In this document: positions 17,648 through 28,900 of the stretch, piece by piece
Layout of the letters: the number at the start of each line of letters is the position of its first letter
Numbering within the stretch: the stretch's first letter is position 1
NCBI RefSeq assembly: GCF_030816915.1
Contig: NZ_JAUSYN010000002.1
Span: 6,399,501-6,463,500 of the forward strand
Reading direction: 5' to 3'
Length of the DNA stretch: 64,000 nucleotides
From: Streptomyces sp. B3I8
GTDB taxonomy: Bacteria > Actinomycetota > Actinomycetes > Streptomycetales > Streptomycetaceae
Notes under the pieces: model-generated
What the model saw: only the letters and a program-made list of their open reading frames with translations
Told to the model about the DNA's origin: nothing
Database searches by the model: none
Position numbers and translations under genes: made by a program

Positions 17648-18496
17648 ATGTCCGCCATATCCCCGACAGTCGTGCCGTCCCTCCGCGGCAGGATCGGCCG
17701 TGACGCGCGCAGCGGCTACTACGCCGCGCCCCGGCGCTACCGCCTCCACCTGTCACCGTCCTGTCCGCACTGTCTGCGGATAGCCGTCACGCACAGCCTG
17801 CTCGGCCTCGACGACGTCCTCCCGGTGACGCTGCTGCCCGCCCTGCCCGACGCGCCGGACGGCGGTCACCGGGCGCTCCGCCCGCTGTACGAGGCCAGTT
17901 CGCACCAGCATCCCGGTCCGGCTGCGGCGCCGGTGCTCAGCGACGACTGGACCGGAACCATCGTCAGCACCCACGCCCCCGGCATACTCCGTGACCTGGT
18001 CCGGAGCTTCGGTGGACACGGCCCCGACCTGCGTCCCGAGGGCTTCGAGGAGGCCGTGGAAGCCGTGGAGCGGCTCTGCGAGCAGGGCGTCAACGAGGCC
18101 GCCCAGGGTGCCGGACGCTCCGACGGCGACCCGGCGGCGCGCGAGGCCGCTCTCGCCCTCCTGCTGCGCACCCTGGACTCCCTGGACGCCCGGCTCGCCT
18201 CCCACGAGTACGCGGTCGGTGACCAACTGACCCTCGCAGACGTCGAGTTGTGGGCGTCGCTCGTCCAACTGGACGCCGTGCACCGCCATCACCTGGACGC
18301 CGCCGCCGTTCACCGCGTCACCGAGCACCCCCACGTCTGGGCCTATGCCCGGCGACTGACGACCCTCCCGGCCTTCGGCCGCTCTCTCGACCTCGACGCC
18401 CTCACCCAAAGGCATCACGCGCGCTGCCAGGGCGCGGAGGCCGCCGGTGCGGCCGTCCCGATCGTGGACTGGCAGGCGCTGCTACGGTTTCCTTAG
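17648..18496 (+). CDS. Xi-class glutathione S-transferase-like protein
   Basis: A 282-aa thioredoxin-fold/GST protein related to glutathionyl-hydroquinone reductases (ECM4/YqjG). Thioredoxin-like part: LHLSPSCPHCLRIAVTHSL has the family's N-terminal Cys-Pro, then PVLSDDWTGTIVSTHAP. The helical GST C-domain contains YAVGDQLTLADVELWASLVQLD. Actinomycetes use mycothiol rather than glutathione, so the thiol partner is probably mycothiol. The Cys-Pro-His-Cys motif is unusual, since relatives mostly read Cys-Pro-(Trp/Phe)-Ala/Cys. ATG 17648 follows GGGAG. Somewhat shorter than the usual ~320 aa. Confidence 0.8.
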   Translation: MSAISPTVVPSLRGRIGRDARSGYYAAPRRYRLHLSPSCPHCLRIAVTHSLLGLDDVLPVTLLPALPDAPDGGHRALRPLYEASSHQHPGPAAAPVLSDDWTGTIVSTHAPGILRDLVRSFGGHGPDLRPEGFEEAVEAVERLCEQGVNEAAQGAGRSDGDPAAREAALALLLRTLDSLDARLASHEYAVGDQLTLADVELWASLVQLDAVHRHHLDAAAVHRVTEHPHVWAYARRLTTLPAFGRSLDLDALTQRHHARCQGAEAAGAAVPIVDWQALLRFP

Positions 18497-18552
18497 TCAC
18501 TCGATAATGAGTAGCATCAGGCGTTCCTCACATACGGAAGGCGGACGTCTGC

Positions 18553-19131
18553 ATGAGCAAGCTGGAGATCATCGTGGCGAGCACGCGCCCCGGGCGCGTC
18601 GGCCCGAGTGTCGCCCACTGGATCGAGTCGGAGGCCACGAGGCACGGCGGCTTCGACGCGATAGAGGTGGTGGACCTCGCAGAGGTGAACCTCCCCTTCA
18701 TGAACGAACCGCACCACCCGCGGCTCGGCCGCTACACCCACCAGCACACCCGGGACTGGAGCGCCAAGGTCGCCGAGGCCGACGCCTTCGTGTTCGTCAT
18801 GCCGGAGTACAACTACGGCTACAACGCCGAACTGAAGAACGCGCTCGACTACCTCCACGGCGAGTGGCAGTACAAGCCGGTGGGCCTGGTCAGCTACGGC
18901 GGCGTGTCGGGAGGAACGCGCGCGGTGCAGATGATCAAGCAGGTGGTGACCACCCTGAAGATGACACCCGTGGTGGAGGCCGTCTCCATCCCCTTCGTGC
19001 ACCAACTGCTCGACGAGGACCGGCGGCTGCTGCCGAACGACGTCATGACCGGCTCCGCGAAGGCGATGCTCGACGAACTGGTGCGCTTCGCCGAGGCCCT
19101 GCGCCCGCTCCGGGCCCCCGCCGCGCCATGA
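18553..19131 (+). CDS. NADPH-dependent FMN reductase family protein
   Basis: A 192-aa flavodoxin-like oxidoreductase with the N-terminal phosphate loop STRPGRVGPSVA, the conserved VMPEYNYGYNAELKNALDYL and SYGGVSGGTRAVQ. Such enzymes reduce FMN, quinones or azo/nitro compounds. The stop overlaps the start of an HxlR regulator (ATGA), so reductase and regulator are made together. It could be an auxiliary FMN reductase for the upstream monooxygenases, but a stress or quinone role is equally possible. Confidence 0.88.
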   Translation: MSKLEIIVASTRPGRVGPSVAHWIESEATRHGGFDAIEVVDLAEVNLPFMNEPHHPRLGRYTHQHTRDWSAKVAEADAFVFVMPEYNYGYNAELKNALDYLHGEWQYKPVGLVSYGGVSGGTRAVQMIKQVVTTLKMTPVVEAVSIPFVHQLLDEDRRLLPNDVMTGSAKAMLDELVRFAEALRPLRAPAAP

Positions 19132-19502
19132 CCGACGGCCCGGCGCTCGACGACGTGGACGTCCACCCGGTCTGCGTGCGCTTCCACACGGCGATCGAGC
19201 TGATCGGCGCGCGCTGGACCGGCGCGATCCTGCGGGCGCTGTTCACCGGTCAGTGCCGGTACGCGCAGATCAGGGCGGCCATTCCGGGGCTCAGCGACAC
19301 CATGCTGGCGCAGCGCCTCCGCGAGCTGCGGCGTGAGGGCCTGATCGAACGTCACGTCGTGCCCGAGACGCCGGTGCAGGTGCGGTACCGCCTCACCGCC
19401 AAGGGGCAGGATCTGGAACCGGTCATCGCGGCGATCATCGCGTGGTCGCACACCTGGGTCCCGCTGCCGCCCGGACCGACCGGGACGCCGGGAGACGAGT
19501 AG
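19128..19502 (+). CDS. HxlR-family transcriptional regulator
   Basis: A 124-aa winged-helix regulator. ATG 19128 overlaps the reductase stop. It has VCVRFHTAIELIGARWTG with the family's single N-terminal Cys, then FTGQCRYAQIRAAIPGLSDTMLAQRL (recognition region), YRLTAKGQDLEPV and the C-terminal helix. HxlR proteins sense electrophiles or redox change and often control an adjacent oxidoreductase. Co-translation with the reductase suggests control of that operon. A terminator follows at 19544. Confidence 0.9.
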   Translation: MTDGPALDDVDVHPVCVRFHTAIELIGARWTGAILRALFTGQCRYAQIRAAIPGLSDTMLAQRLRELRREGLIERHVVPETPVQVRYRLTAKGQDLEPVIAAIIAWSHTWVPLPPGPTGTPGDE

Positions 19503-19543
19503 GCGAGTGAGGGGGGCGGGGCCGGCCCGCCGCGCCGCGCTGT

Positions 19544-19571
19544 GACGGGGCCGGCGCGGGCCGGCCCCGTC
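19544..19571 (+). terminator. hairpin terminator after HxlR gene
   Basis: Perfect 12-bp stem GACGGGGCCGGC / GCCGGCCCCGTC with the loop GCGG, followed by CTTTCTC, 41 bp after the HxlR stop. It separates this operon from the NRPS. Confidence 0.75.
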
Positions 19572-19982
19572 CTTTCTCCGGGTGCCCGCGAATACCGGGC
19601 CCCGGTACCTCGGCGGACGATCCGTCCCGGGCCGCGGAGACGCTGTTCGCATTGCCGGGTATTCGGTCGTCAGAGTGGTCATGTATATGCCAGGCGAACG
19701 TCGTCCACATTTCGTGGGGCCGTGGCATCAATTGGTGACACGAGAAATTCCCGGAGGTGTGGAGATTCCGTGAGCCTTCGTCCGGCGGGAGCTGGTGATG
19801 AACGGTGCGAAGTGGTGCCAATCGACCGTCGCGAAAGGGCATCAATCGCCCTTAGCCCCCAATTCCCAAGGATGGTTGACACTTCCACTACCCCTTGAGA
19901 AGGTGAAGCGAATCGGCATGACCGTCAAATTGCTTCACGTAATTGCTCCTGTTCGGAGCGCGAGCATTGACCGGGGTGTGGG
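19572..19982 (+). promoter_or_regulatory. intergenic region upstream of the NRPS
   Basis: A 411-bp stretch clearly lower in GC than its surroundings, with no supported gene. It contains TTGACA at 19876-19881 and a small hairpin AAGGGC-7-GCCCTT at 19835-19853. No DmdR/IdeR-type iron box is visible, which argues against simple iron control. The NRPS ATG at 19983 has only a weak ribosome site (GGTGTGG). Confidence 0.4.
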
Positions 19983-22900
19983 ATGTCTGGATCGCGTGGT
20001 GGCCGTCGTGACCTGATGGCCGGACAGCTCGGCGTATGGCATGCGCAACAACTGGATCCGGACAACCCGATCTACAACATGGCCGAATACCTCGAGATTC
20101 GGGGAAAGGTCGACCCGGTCTTATTCGAGAAGGCCGTGCGGACCGCCGTCTCCGCGATCGACTGTTTCGCCCTGCGCTTCGAGGAGGCCCCGGACGGAAC
20201 CCCCCGCCAGTATGCCGATCCGCCTACCGACTGGCCTTTCCACATGGTCGATGTGAGCGGCGCCGACGACCCGCCCGCCCGTGCCGCCGAATGGATGCTG
20301 GCGGACTTACGACGGCCGGTGGACCTGCGTGACGGCGCACTGTTCACCGAAGCCCTGTTCAAGGTGGAAGAAGACCTCTTCTTCTGGTACCAGCGCATTC
20401 ACCACATCGTCGCGGACGGACTCGCGGGCTCCCGCATCGCCTCCCGAGTGGCCGCCGTCTACACGGCGTTGTCGGCCGGCGAACCCCTGCCCGACGGTAC
20501 GGTCCCGTCGAGTTCCGTATTGATGGACGCCGACGCCGAATACCGGGCCTCCACGGACTTCGAACTGGACCGGCAGTACTGGACGGAACGACTCACCGAC
20601 CTCCCGCGGGCGGTCAGTCTGAGCGGCCGGGAGCCCTCCGGCACACCCCATGAGCTGACACGCCATACGCTCCACATCCCGGCCGACGCCGCCGCGGAAC
20701 TCCGGAACGCCGCCCGCCGCCTCGGAACGAGCCTCTCGGGCCTGGCCCTGGCCGCGAACGCCGCATACCTGCACCGCGCCACCGGGCAGGAGGACATCGT
20801 CCTCGGCGTTCCCGTACTGGGCCGGAGGACCGCACTGCGCGACATACCGGGAATGACGGCGAACATCATTCCCCTGCGCCTCGCGGTGCGGCCGAAGGAC
20901 ACCGTACGGGAACTCGTGAAGCAGGTTTCCCGCGGGATGCGAGACGCTCTGAAGCATCAGCGGTACCGCTACGAGGACATCCTCAGGGACCTGAAACTCG
21001 TGGGCGGCGGCGGAATCTATCCGCTCCTCGTCAATATCGTCTCCTTCGACTACGACCTGGCATTCGGCGACGCCTCCAGCCGTGCGCACTCGCTCGGCGG
21101 AATCAATTTCGACGACCTGTCGATATCGGTGTACGACAGGTCCTCCGACGGCAGCATGTCCGTGGTGGCCGAGGGCAGTCCGGAGCTCTACGACACGGAG
21201 GCCGTGCGCGAGCACGCCGCGGCATTCCTCGACGTGCTCGACTGGCTGGCGCACGCCGCCGCGGAGGAACACGTTCACCGGATCACGCTGATGAGCCCCT
21301 CCGAGCAGCGTCTCGTCCTCGAGGAGTGGAACGACACCGCCCGGGTGGTGCCCGCGGCGACGCTGGCGGAGTTGCTGCGGGCGCAGGCCGCCCGCACCCC
21401 CGACGCGGTCGCGGTGGTCTTCGAGGGCGTCGGGATCACGTACGCGGACCTCCACGCACGCGCCAACCGGCTCGCCCGGTTGCTGATCGAGCGGGGGGTG
21501 GGCCCCGAGTCGCCGGTCGCCGTGATGATGCACCGCTCCGCCGACCTGGTCGTCGCCCTCCTCGCGGTGGTCAAGGCCGGGGGTGCGTACGTGCCCGTGG
21601 ACCCGGACTACCCGGCCGAGCGCATCGCCTACGTCCTGGACGACGCCAGGCCCCTGTTGGTGCTCACCAGCGCGGACCTGGCCCCCCGCCCCGCCGAGGG
21701 GAAGCCGCCCCATCTCGCCGTCGACGACCCCCGAACCGTCGCCGCACTCCAGGATCTCTCGGACACCGACCCGACCGATGCCGAACGTCGTGGAGCGCTG
21801 CTGCCCGCCCACCCCGCCTACATCATCTACACCTCGGGTTCCACCGGACGCCCCAAGGGCGTGGCCGTACCTCACGCGGGGGTCGTCAACTGGCTGACAT
21901 GGATGCAGGGCACGTACGAACTGACCGCCTCCGACCGGGTGTTGCAGAAGACACCCTTCGGCTTCGACGTGTCGGTACGCGAGTTCTTCTGGCCGCTCCT
22001 GCACGGGGCGACGGTCGTGGTCGCCAGGCCCTCGGGCCACCGCGACCCCGGATACCTGGCCGAGCTGATCCAGCGCGAACGCGTCACCCTCGCGCACTTC
22101 GTCCCGTCCCTGCTGCAGGTCTTCCTCCGCGAACCCGCCGCCGCCGGATGCACCGACCTGCGCGCCGTGTTCTGCAGCGGCGAGGCCCTCACCGGCGAGG
22201 TCGTCGAACAGTTCCAGGACGTCCTCGGCGTGCCGCTGCACAACCTCTACGGTCCCACCGAGGCGTCGGTCGAGGTCACCGCGTGGACGTGCGACAACGA
22301 CAGCCGGGGCAGCGGTGTCCCCATCGGGCGTCCGATCTGGAACACCGCCGTCTATGTGCTGGATTCGGCGTTGCGGCCGGTGCCGGTGGGTGTGGCGGGG
22401 GAGTTGTATCTGGCGGGGGCGGGGTTGGCGCGTGGGTATCTGGGTCGTCCGGGGTTGACGGCGGAGCGGTTCGTGGCGAATCCGTACGGGGGTGCGGGGG
22501 AGCGGATGTACCGGACCGGTGACCTGGCCCGCTGGAACGCGGACGGGCAGGTGGAGTTCCTCGGCCGTACGGATGATCAGGTGAAGGTGCGGGGTTTCCG
22601 GATCGAATTGGGTGAGGTGGAGGCCGCGTTGGTGTCGCATGCCTCCGTTGCCCGGTCGGTGGTGGTGGTGCGGGAGGACCGTCCCGGGGATCGGCGTCTG
22701 GTGGGTTATGTGGTGGCGGCGGGTGGTCCGTGGGGGGTGGGCGGGCTGGAGGGGGTGGATGTCGCTGTTGTGCGGCGGTATGTGCGGGGGGTGTTGCCGG
22801 AGTACATGGTGCCGTCGGTGTTGGTGGTGCTGGAGTCGTTGCCGTTGACGGTGAACGGCAAGCTGGACCGCGGGGCGTTGCCCGTTCCGGAGTATGCGGT

Positions 22901-25900
22901 GACCGGTGCCGGTCGGGGGCCGGTGACGGTGCGGGAGGAGTTGTTGTGTTCGGCGTTCGCCGAGGTGCTGGGACTGCCCGCGGTCGGTGTGGACGACAAC
23001 TTCTTCGAACTGGGCGGGCACTCGCTGCTGGCGACGCGGCTGGTGAGCCGTATCCGCTCGGTCTTCGGGGTCGAGGTGCCCGTCCGGACGGTCTTCGAGG
23101 CGCCCACCCCGGCTGTCCTGGCGGAGCGTCTGACGTCCTCCGGTGAGCGGCGACGACCGTTGGTGCGTGCCGAACGGCCGGACGTGCTGCCGTTGTCGTT
23201 CGCGCAGCAGCGGTTGTGGTTCCTGGGGGAGCTGGAGGGGCCGTCGGCGACGTACAACATCCCCCTCGCCCTGCGCCTGATCGGTGCGCCGGACGTCGTC
23301 GCCCTGGAGAACGCCCTGCGGGATCTGGTGGACCGGCACGAGGTGCTGCGGACGGTGTTCGCCACGGTGGACGGGGAGCCGTACCAGCGCGTCCTCACCC
23401 TGGACGAGGCCGCAGTGTCGCTGCCCGTTCGGCAGGTGACCGATCTCGACGGCGCCCTCGCGGAGGTCGCGGGCCACCGTTTCGCTCTCGCCACCGAGAT
23501 CCCGTTGCGGGCCCTGCTGCTCGAGACCGGGCCCGACGAGCACGTCCTGGTGATCGTCGTGCATCACATCGCGGGTGACGGCTGGTCCCAGGCCCCGCTG
23601 GCGCGTGACCTGTCGGCCGCCTACACGGCTCGCCGGGCCGGTCGCGCCCCGGCATGGGCAACGTTGTCGGTGCAGTACGCGGACTACGCGTTGTGGCAGC
23701 GGGAGCTGCTGGGCGAGGAGGGCGACGCGGACAGTGTGCTGGCCCGGCAGCTCGACCACTGGCGCGAGGCGCTGGCCGGTCTGCCCCAGGAACTGACCCT
23801 GCCGTTCGACCGGCCGCGCCCCGCGCTCTCCTCGCACCGGGGCGGAAAGGTCGAACTGACCGTCGATGCCCGCGTCCATGCCGCCCTGGTGGAGCTGGCC
23901 AGGGCGGAGGGCGTCACGGTGTTCATGGTGGTGCAGGCGGCACTGGCCGTCCTGCTCCACCGGCTCGGGGCCGGTGACGACATCCCCCTCGGCACCTCGA
24001 TCGCCGGCCGCACAGACGAGGCGCTGGACGATCTGGTCGGGTTCTTCGTCAACACCCTCGTCCTGCGCTCGGACCTGTCCGGCGCCCCGACCTTCCTGGA
24101 ACTGCTGGCCCGCACACGGGAGACGGACCTCGGCGCCTACACGCACCAGGACGTGCCGTTCGAGCGGCTGGTGGAGGATCTCGCCCCGGCGCGGTCGATG
24201 GCCCGCCACCCGCTGTTCCAGGTCATGCTCACCCTGCAGAACACCGCGGCGGCCCCCCTCGACCTGCCCGGACTGGACGTCGAGACACTGCCCGTGAATG
24301 CCCTCCCGGCCAAGTTCGACCTGGACTTCCAGATCGCCGAACGGGCCGGCGACGACGGCACCGCGGCCGGCCTGACCGGACTGCTCACCTACGCCACGGA
24401 CCTGTTCGACCAGGCGAGTGCCGAGGCGCTCGTACGGCGTTTCCTCCTGGTCCTGGAGGCGGTGACCGCGGACCCGTCGACACCCGTCGACCGCGTCGAC
24501 ATCCTGCACCCGGGGGAGCGGGAACGGCTCCTGCCGCCGTGGAACGACGACACCGCCCCCGACGGACCGCGGGCCACGCTGGTCGAACGCTTCGAGGTCC
24601 AGGCCGCGCGCGCCCCCGACGCGATCGCGGTCGTCGCCGACGACACCGAGCTGACCTACGCGGAGCTGAACGCGCGCGCCAACCGGCTGGCCCGCGCCCT
24701 GCTCGCCGAGGGAGCCCGGCCGGAGGCGCGCGTGGCGGTGCTGATGGACCGCTCCGCCGACCTTGTCGTCACGCTCCTCGCGGTGCTCAAGACCGGTGCC
24801 GCCTACGTCCCGATCGACCCGGCCCATCCCGCCGACCGCATCGCCCACATGCTGCGCGATGCCCGGGTCGCGGTGCTGGTCACCCAACGGGCCCGAACCG
24901 ACGCGGCGGGGGACGCCGCGGCACGCGTCGTGAGGTTCTCCCCGGACACCGCGGCCGCCCTGGCCACGCTGCCCGGGGAGAACCTCACGCGGCACGAGCG
25001 GGGGGCGGCACTCCTGCCCGACCATCCCGCCTACGTGATCTACACCTCCGGCTCCACGGGGCGGCCCAAGGGCGTCGTGGTGAGTCACGCGGCAGTCACC
25101 CACTACCTCGACTGGGCCGTCGACGCGTACCCCGGCCTGAGTGGCCGGACCCTGCTGCACTCCTCGGTCGCCTTCGACCTGACCGTCACACCGCTGTACG
25201 GCACCCTGCTCTCGGGCGGCACCCTGTACCTCGCGGACATCCGGGAAGGGCTTCCCGCCGGACCGGCGCCCACCTTCCTCAAGGTGACCCCCAGCCACCT
25301 GGGCCTGCTGTCGGAGGAGCTCGCCGAGTCCTTCCCCCGGGGAGACCTCGTCGTCGGCGGCGAGCACCTCACGGGCGAACAGCTCGGACGGTGGCGGTCC
25401 GCGCACCCCGACGTCCTCGTCACCAACGAGTACGGCCCGACCGAGGCGGCCGTCGGATGCGTCACCTTCACCCTCCGCCCCGGTGACCCGGACGCGACGG
25501 GTGGCGTCCCCATCGGCCGGCCCGCCCCGCACACCGGAGTTCTCGTCCTGGACCCGGCACTGCGGCCGGTACCGCAAGGAGTGGCCGGTGAGCTGTACCT
25601 CGCCGGGGCCCAGCTGGCGCGCGGGTACCTGGCGCGGCCGGGGCTGACGGCGGAACGGTTCGTCGCCAACCCGTACGGCGGTCCCGGGGAGCGGATGTAC
25701 CGCACCGGTGACCTCGCCCGGTGGAGGGCCGACGGTGAGCTGGAATACCTCGGGCGGACCGACGATCAGGTGAAGGTGCGGGGTTTCCGGATCGAGCCGG
25801 GTGAGATCGAGGCGGCTCTGGCCGCGCATCCGTCCGTGGGGCGAGCGGCGGTGGTGGTGCGGGAGGACCGTCCCGGTGACCGGCGTCTGGTCGCCTACCT

Positions 25901-28900
25901 GGTGCCCGCCGCCGCTCACGCCGGCGGTGTCGACACCGTGGCCCTGCGTGCCCACCTCGGTGCGGTGCTGCCGGAGTACATGGTGCCGTCGGCGTCGGTG
26001 GTACTGGACGCGTTGCCGTTGACGGTGAACGGCAAGCTCGACCGCGAGGTCCTGCCCGCCCCGGAGTACCGGGCGACCGGTGCCGGTCGAGCACCGGTGA
26101 CGGTGCGGGAGGAGTTGTTGTGTTCGGCGTTCGCCGAGGTGCTGGGACTGCCCGCGGTCGGTGTGGACGACAACTTCTTCGAACTGGGCGGGCACTCGCT
26201 GCTGGCGACGCGGCTGGTGAGCCGTATCCGCTCGGTCTTCGGGGTCGAGGTGCCCGTCCGGACGGTCTTCGAGGCGCCCACCCCGGCTGTCCTGGCGGAG
26301 CGTCTGACGTCCTCCGGTGAGCGGCGACGACCGTTGGTGCGTGCCGAACGGCCGGACGTGCTGCCGTTGTCGTTCGCGCAGCAGCGGCTGTGGTTCCTGG
26401 GGGAGCTGGAGGGGCCGTCGGCGACGTACAACATTCCGGTGGCTCTGCGGTTGACGGGTGCGCTGGACGTCGGGGCGCTGCGGGCGGCGCTGGGTGACGT
26501 GGTGGGCCGGCACGAGGTGCTGCGGACGGTGTTCACCACGGTGGACGCGCAGCCCCGGCAACGCATCCTCGCGGTCGAGGAGGCGAAGGTGTCCCTCCCG
26601 GTCGAGCGGGTGACGGACCTCGGGTCCGCACTCGCCGAGGTCGCCGGTCACCACTTCGACCTCGCCACCGAGATCCCGCTGCGGGCGCGGCTGTTCGAGG
26701 TCGGACCCGACGAGCATGTCCTGGCCATGGTGGTGCATCACATCGCCGGTGACGGGTGGTCGATGGGGCCGTTGGCGCGGGATGTGTCGGTGGCGTATCG
26801 GGCGCGTGTGGCGGGTGGGGTGCCGGGGTGGGTGGCGTTGGGGGTGCAGTACGCGGATTACGCGTTGTGGCAGCGGGAGTTGCTGGGTGGGGAGGGTGAT
26901 CCGGGCGGTGTGCTGAGTGAGCAGTTGGGTTTTTGGCGCGAGGCGTTGGACGGGGTGCCGCAGGAGTTGGTGCTGCCGTGGGATCGTCCGCGGCCCGGGG
27001 TGGCGTCGCATCGTGGTGGGCGGGTGGAGTTCGGTGTGCCGGCGTCGGTGCATGCGCGGGTGGTGGAGGTGGCGCGTGCGGAGGGTGTGACGGTGTTCAT
27101 GGTGCTGCAGGCGGCGCTTGCGGTGTTGTTGTCGCGGTTGGGTGCGGGTGAGGATGTTCCGGTGGGGACGCCGGTGGCGGGTCGTACGGATGAGGCGTTG
27201 GACGATCTGGTCGGGTTCTTCGTGAACACGCTGGTGATGCGGACGGATCTGTCGGGTGATCCGACGTTCGCGGCTTTGTTGGGGCGGGTGCGGGAGAACG
27301 GTCTGGGTGCGTTCGCGCATCAGGATGTGCCCTTCGAGCGGTTGGTGGAGGATCTCGCCCCGGCGCGGTCGATGGCCCGGCACCCGTTGTTCCAGGTGAT
27401 GCTCGCGTTGCAGAACACCGCCCCGGCCGGCCTCGACCTGCCCGGCATCCACACCGAACCCCTGCCCATGGGGGAGCCGGTGGCCAAGTTCGACCTGTCG
27501 TTCGTCCTGGACGAAACCTTCGAGCCCTCGGAACCGGGCACCGCGACGGGCGCAGCGACAGGCCCAGCGACAGGCACTGCGACGGGCACCGCGGCGGGTG
27601 CCGGTGGCGGTCGTCGTCCGGCCGGTCTGCACGGTGGTGTCGACTACGCCCTCGACCTCTTCGACCACGACACGGTGCGGACCCTGGCCGACCGGTTCGT
27701 CCGCGTCCTGGACGCCCTCACCGGCCACCCGCATCAACACGTCGGAGCCGTCGAGGTCCTGGAGCCGGCGGAGCGGCGCCGTATCCTGGTCGACTGGAAC
27801 GCCTCCGCCCGTGAGGTGCCCGCGGTCACGCTGCCGGAGCTGTTCCAGGCCCAGGTCGCCCGCACTCCCGGGGCGCCGGCCCTCGTGTTCGAGGACGTGG
27901 AGCTGACGTATGCGGAGCTCGACTCCCGCGCCAACCGGCTCGCCCGGTTGCTGATCGAGCGGGGGGTGGGCCCCGAGTCGCCGGTCGCCGTGATGATGCA
28001 CCGCTCCGCCGACCTGGTCGTCGCCCTCCTCGCGGTGGTCAAGGCCGGGGGCGCCTATCTCCCCGTCGACCCGGACTACCCGGCCGAGCGCATCGCCTAT
28101 GTCCTGGACGACGCCAGGCCCCTGTTGGTGCTCACCAGCGCGGACCTGGCCCCCCGCCCCGCCGAGGGGAAGCCGCCCCATCTCGCCGTCGACGACCCCC
28201 GAACCGTCGCCGCACTCCAGGATCTCTCGGACACCGACCCGACCGATGCCGAACGTCGTGGAGCGCTGCTGCCCGCCCACCCCGCCTACATCATCTACAC
28301 CTCCGGCTCCACCGGACGCCCCAAGGGCGTGGCCGTCACCCACCAGGGGCTGCCGAGCCTGACCGTCGCGCAGGCCGAGGACCTGGGGATCACCTCCGGG
28401 AGCCGGATGCTGCAGTTCGCGTCGATGAGCTTCGACGCGTCGCTCTGGGAGACGGTGATGGCCCTGTGCAACGGGGCCTGCCTGGTGTCGGCCGCGTCGC
28501 ACGATCTGCTCCCCGGGCCGGCGCTCGTCCGCCTGGTCGCCGAGCGCGCGGTCACCCACGCGTTGCTGCCGCCCGCCGCGCTGGCGCTCATGGAGCCGGA
28601 CAGCCTGCCGTCGCTCACGACCCTCGTCAGTGGCGGCGAGGCTCTCGGTCAGGGCGCGGTCGCCGGCTGGTCGGTCGGCCGTCGGCTCGTCAACGCCTAC
28701 GGTCCGACGGAGTCAACCGTCTGCGCGACCACCGCCGGCCCGCTGTCCGACGGAGGACCCATGTCCGCCACCGGACCCGCCGGCCCGCCCATCGGCGTCC
28801 CCGTCCCCAACACCCTGGTGTACGTGCTGGACGCGGCCCTGCGGCCGGTGCCGCCGGGAGTGGCGGGTGAACTGTACGTCGCCGGGGCGGGCCTCGCCCG

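Noticed and set aside
20307..28559. A 2,750-codon open frame antisense to the NRPS
   Set aside because: It mirrors the codon structure of the high-GC NRPS, is rich in His/Arg/Gln repeats and has no domain signature.
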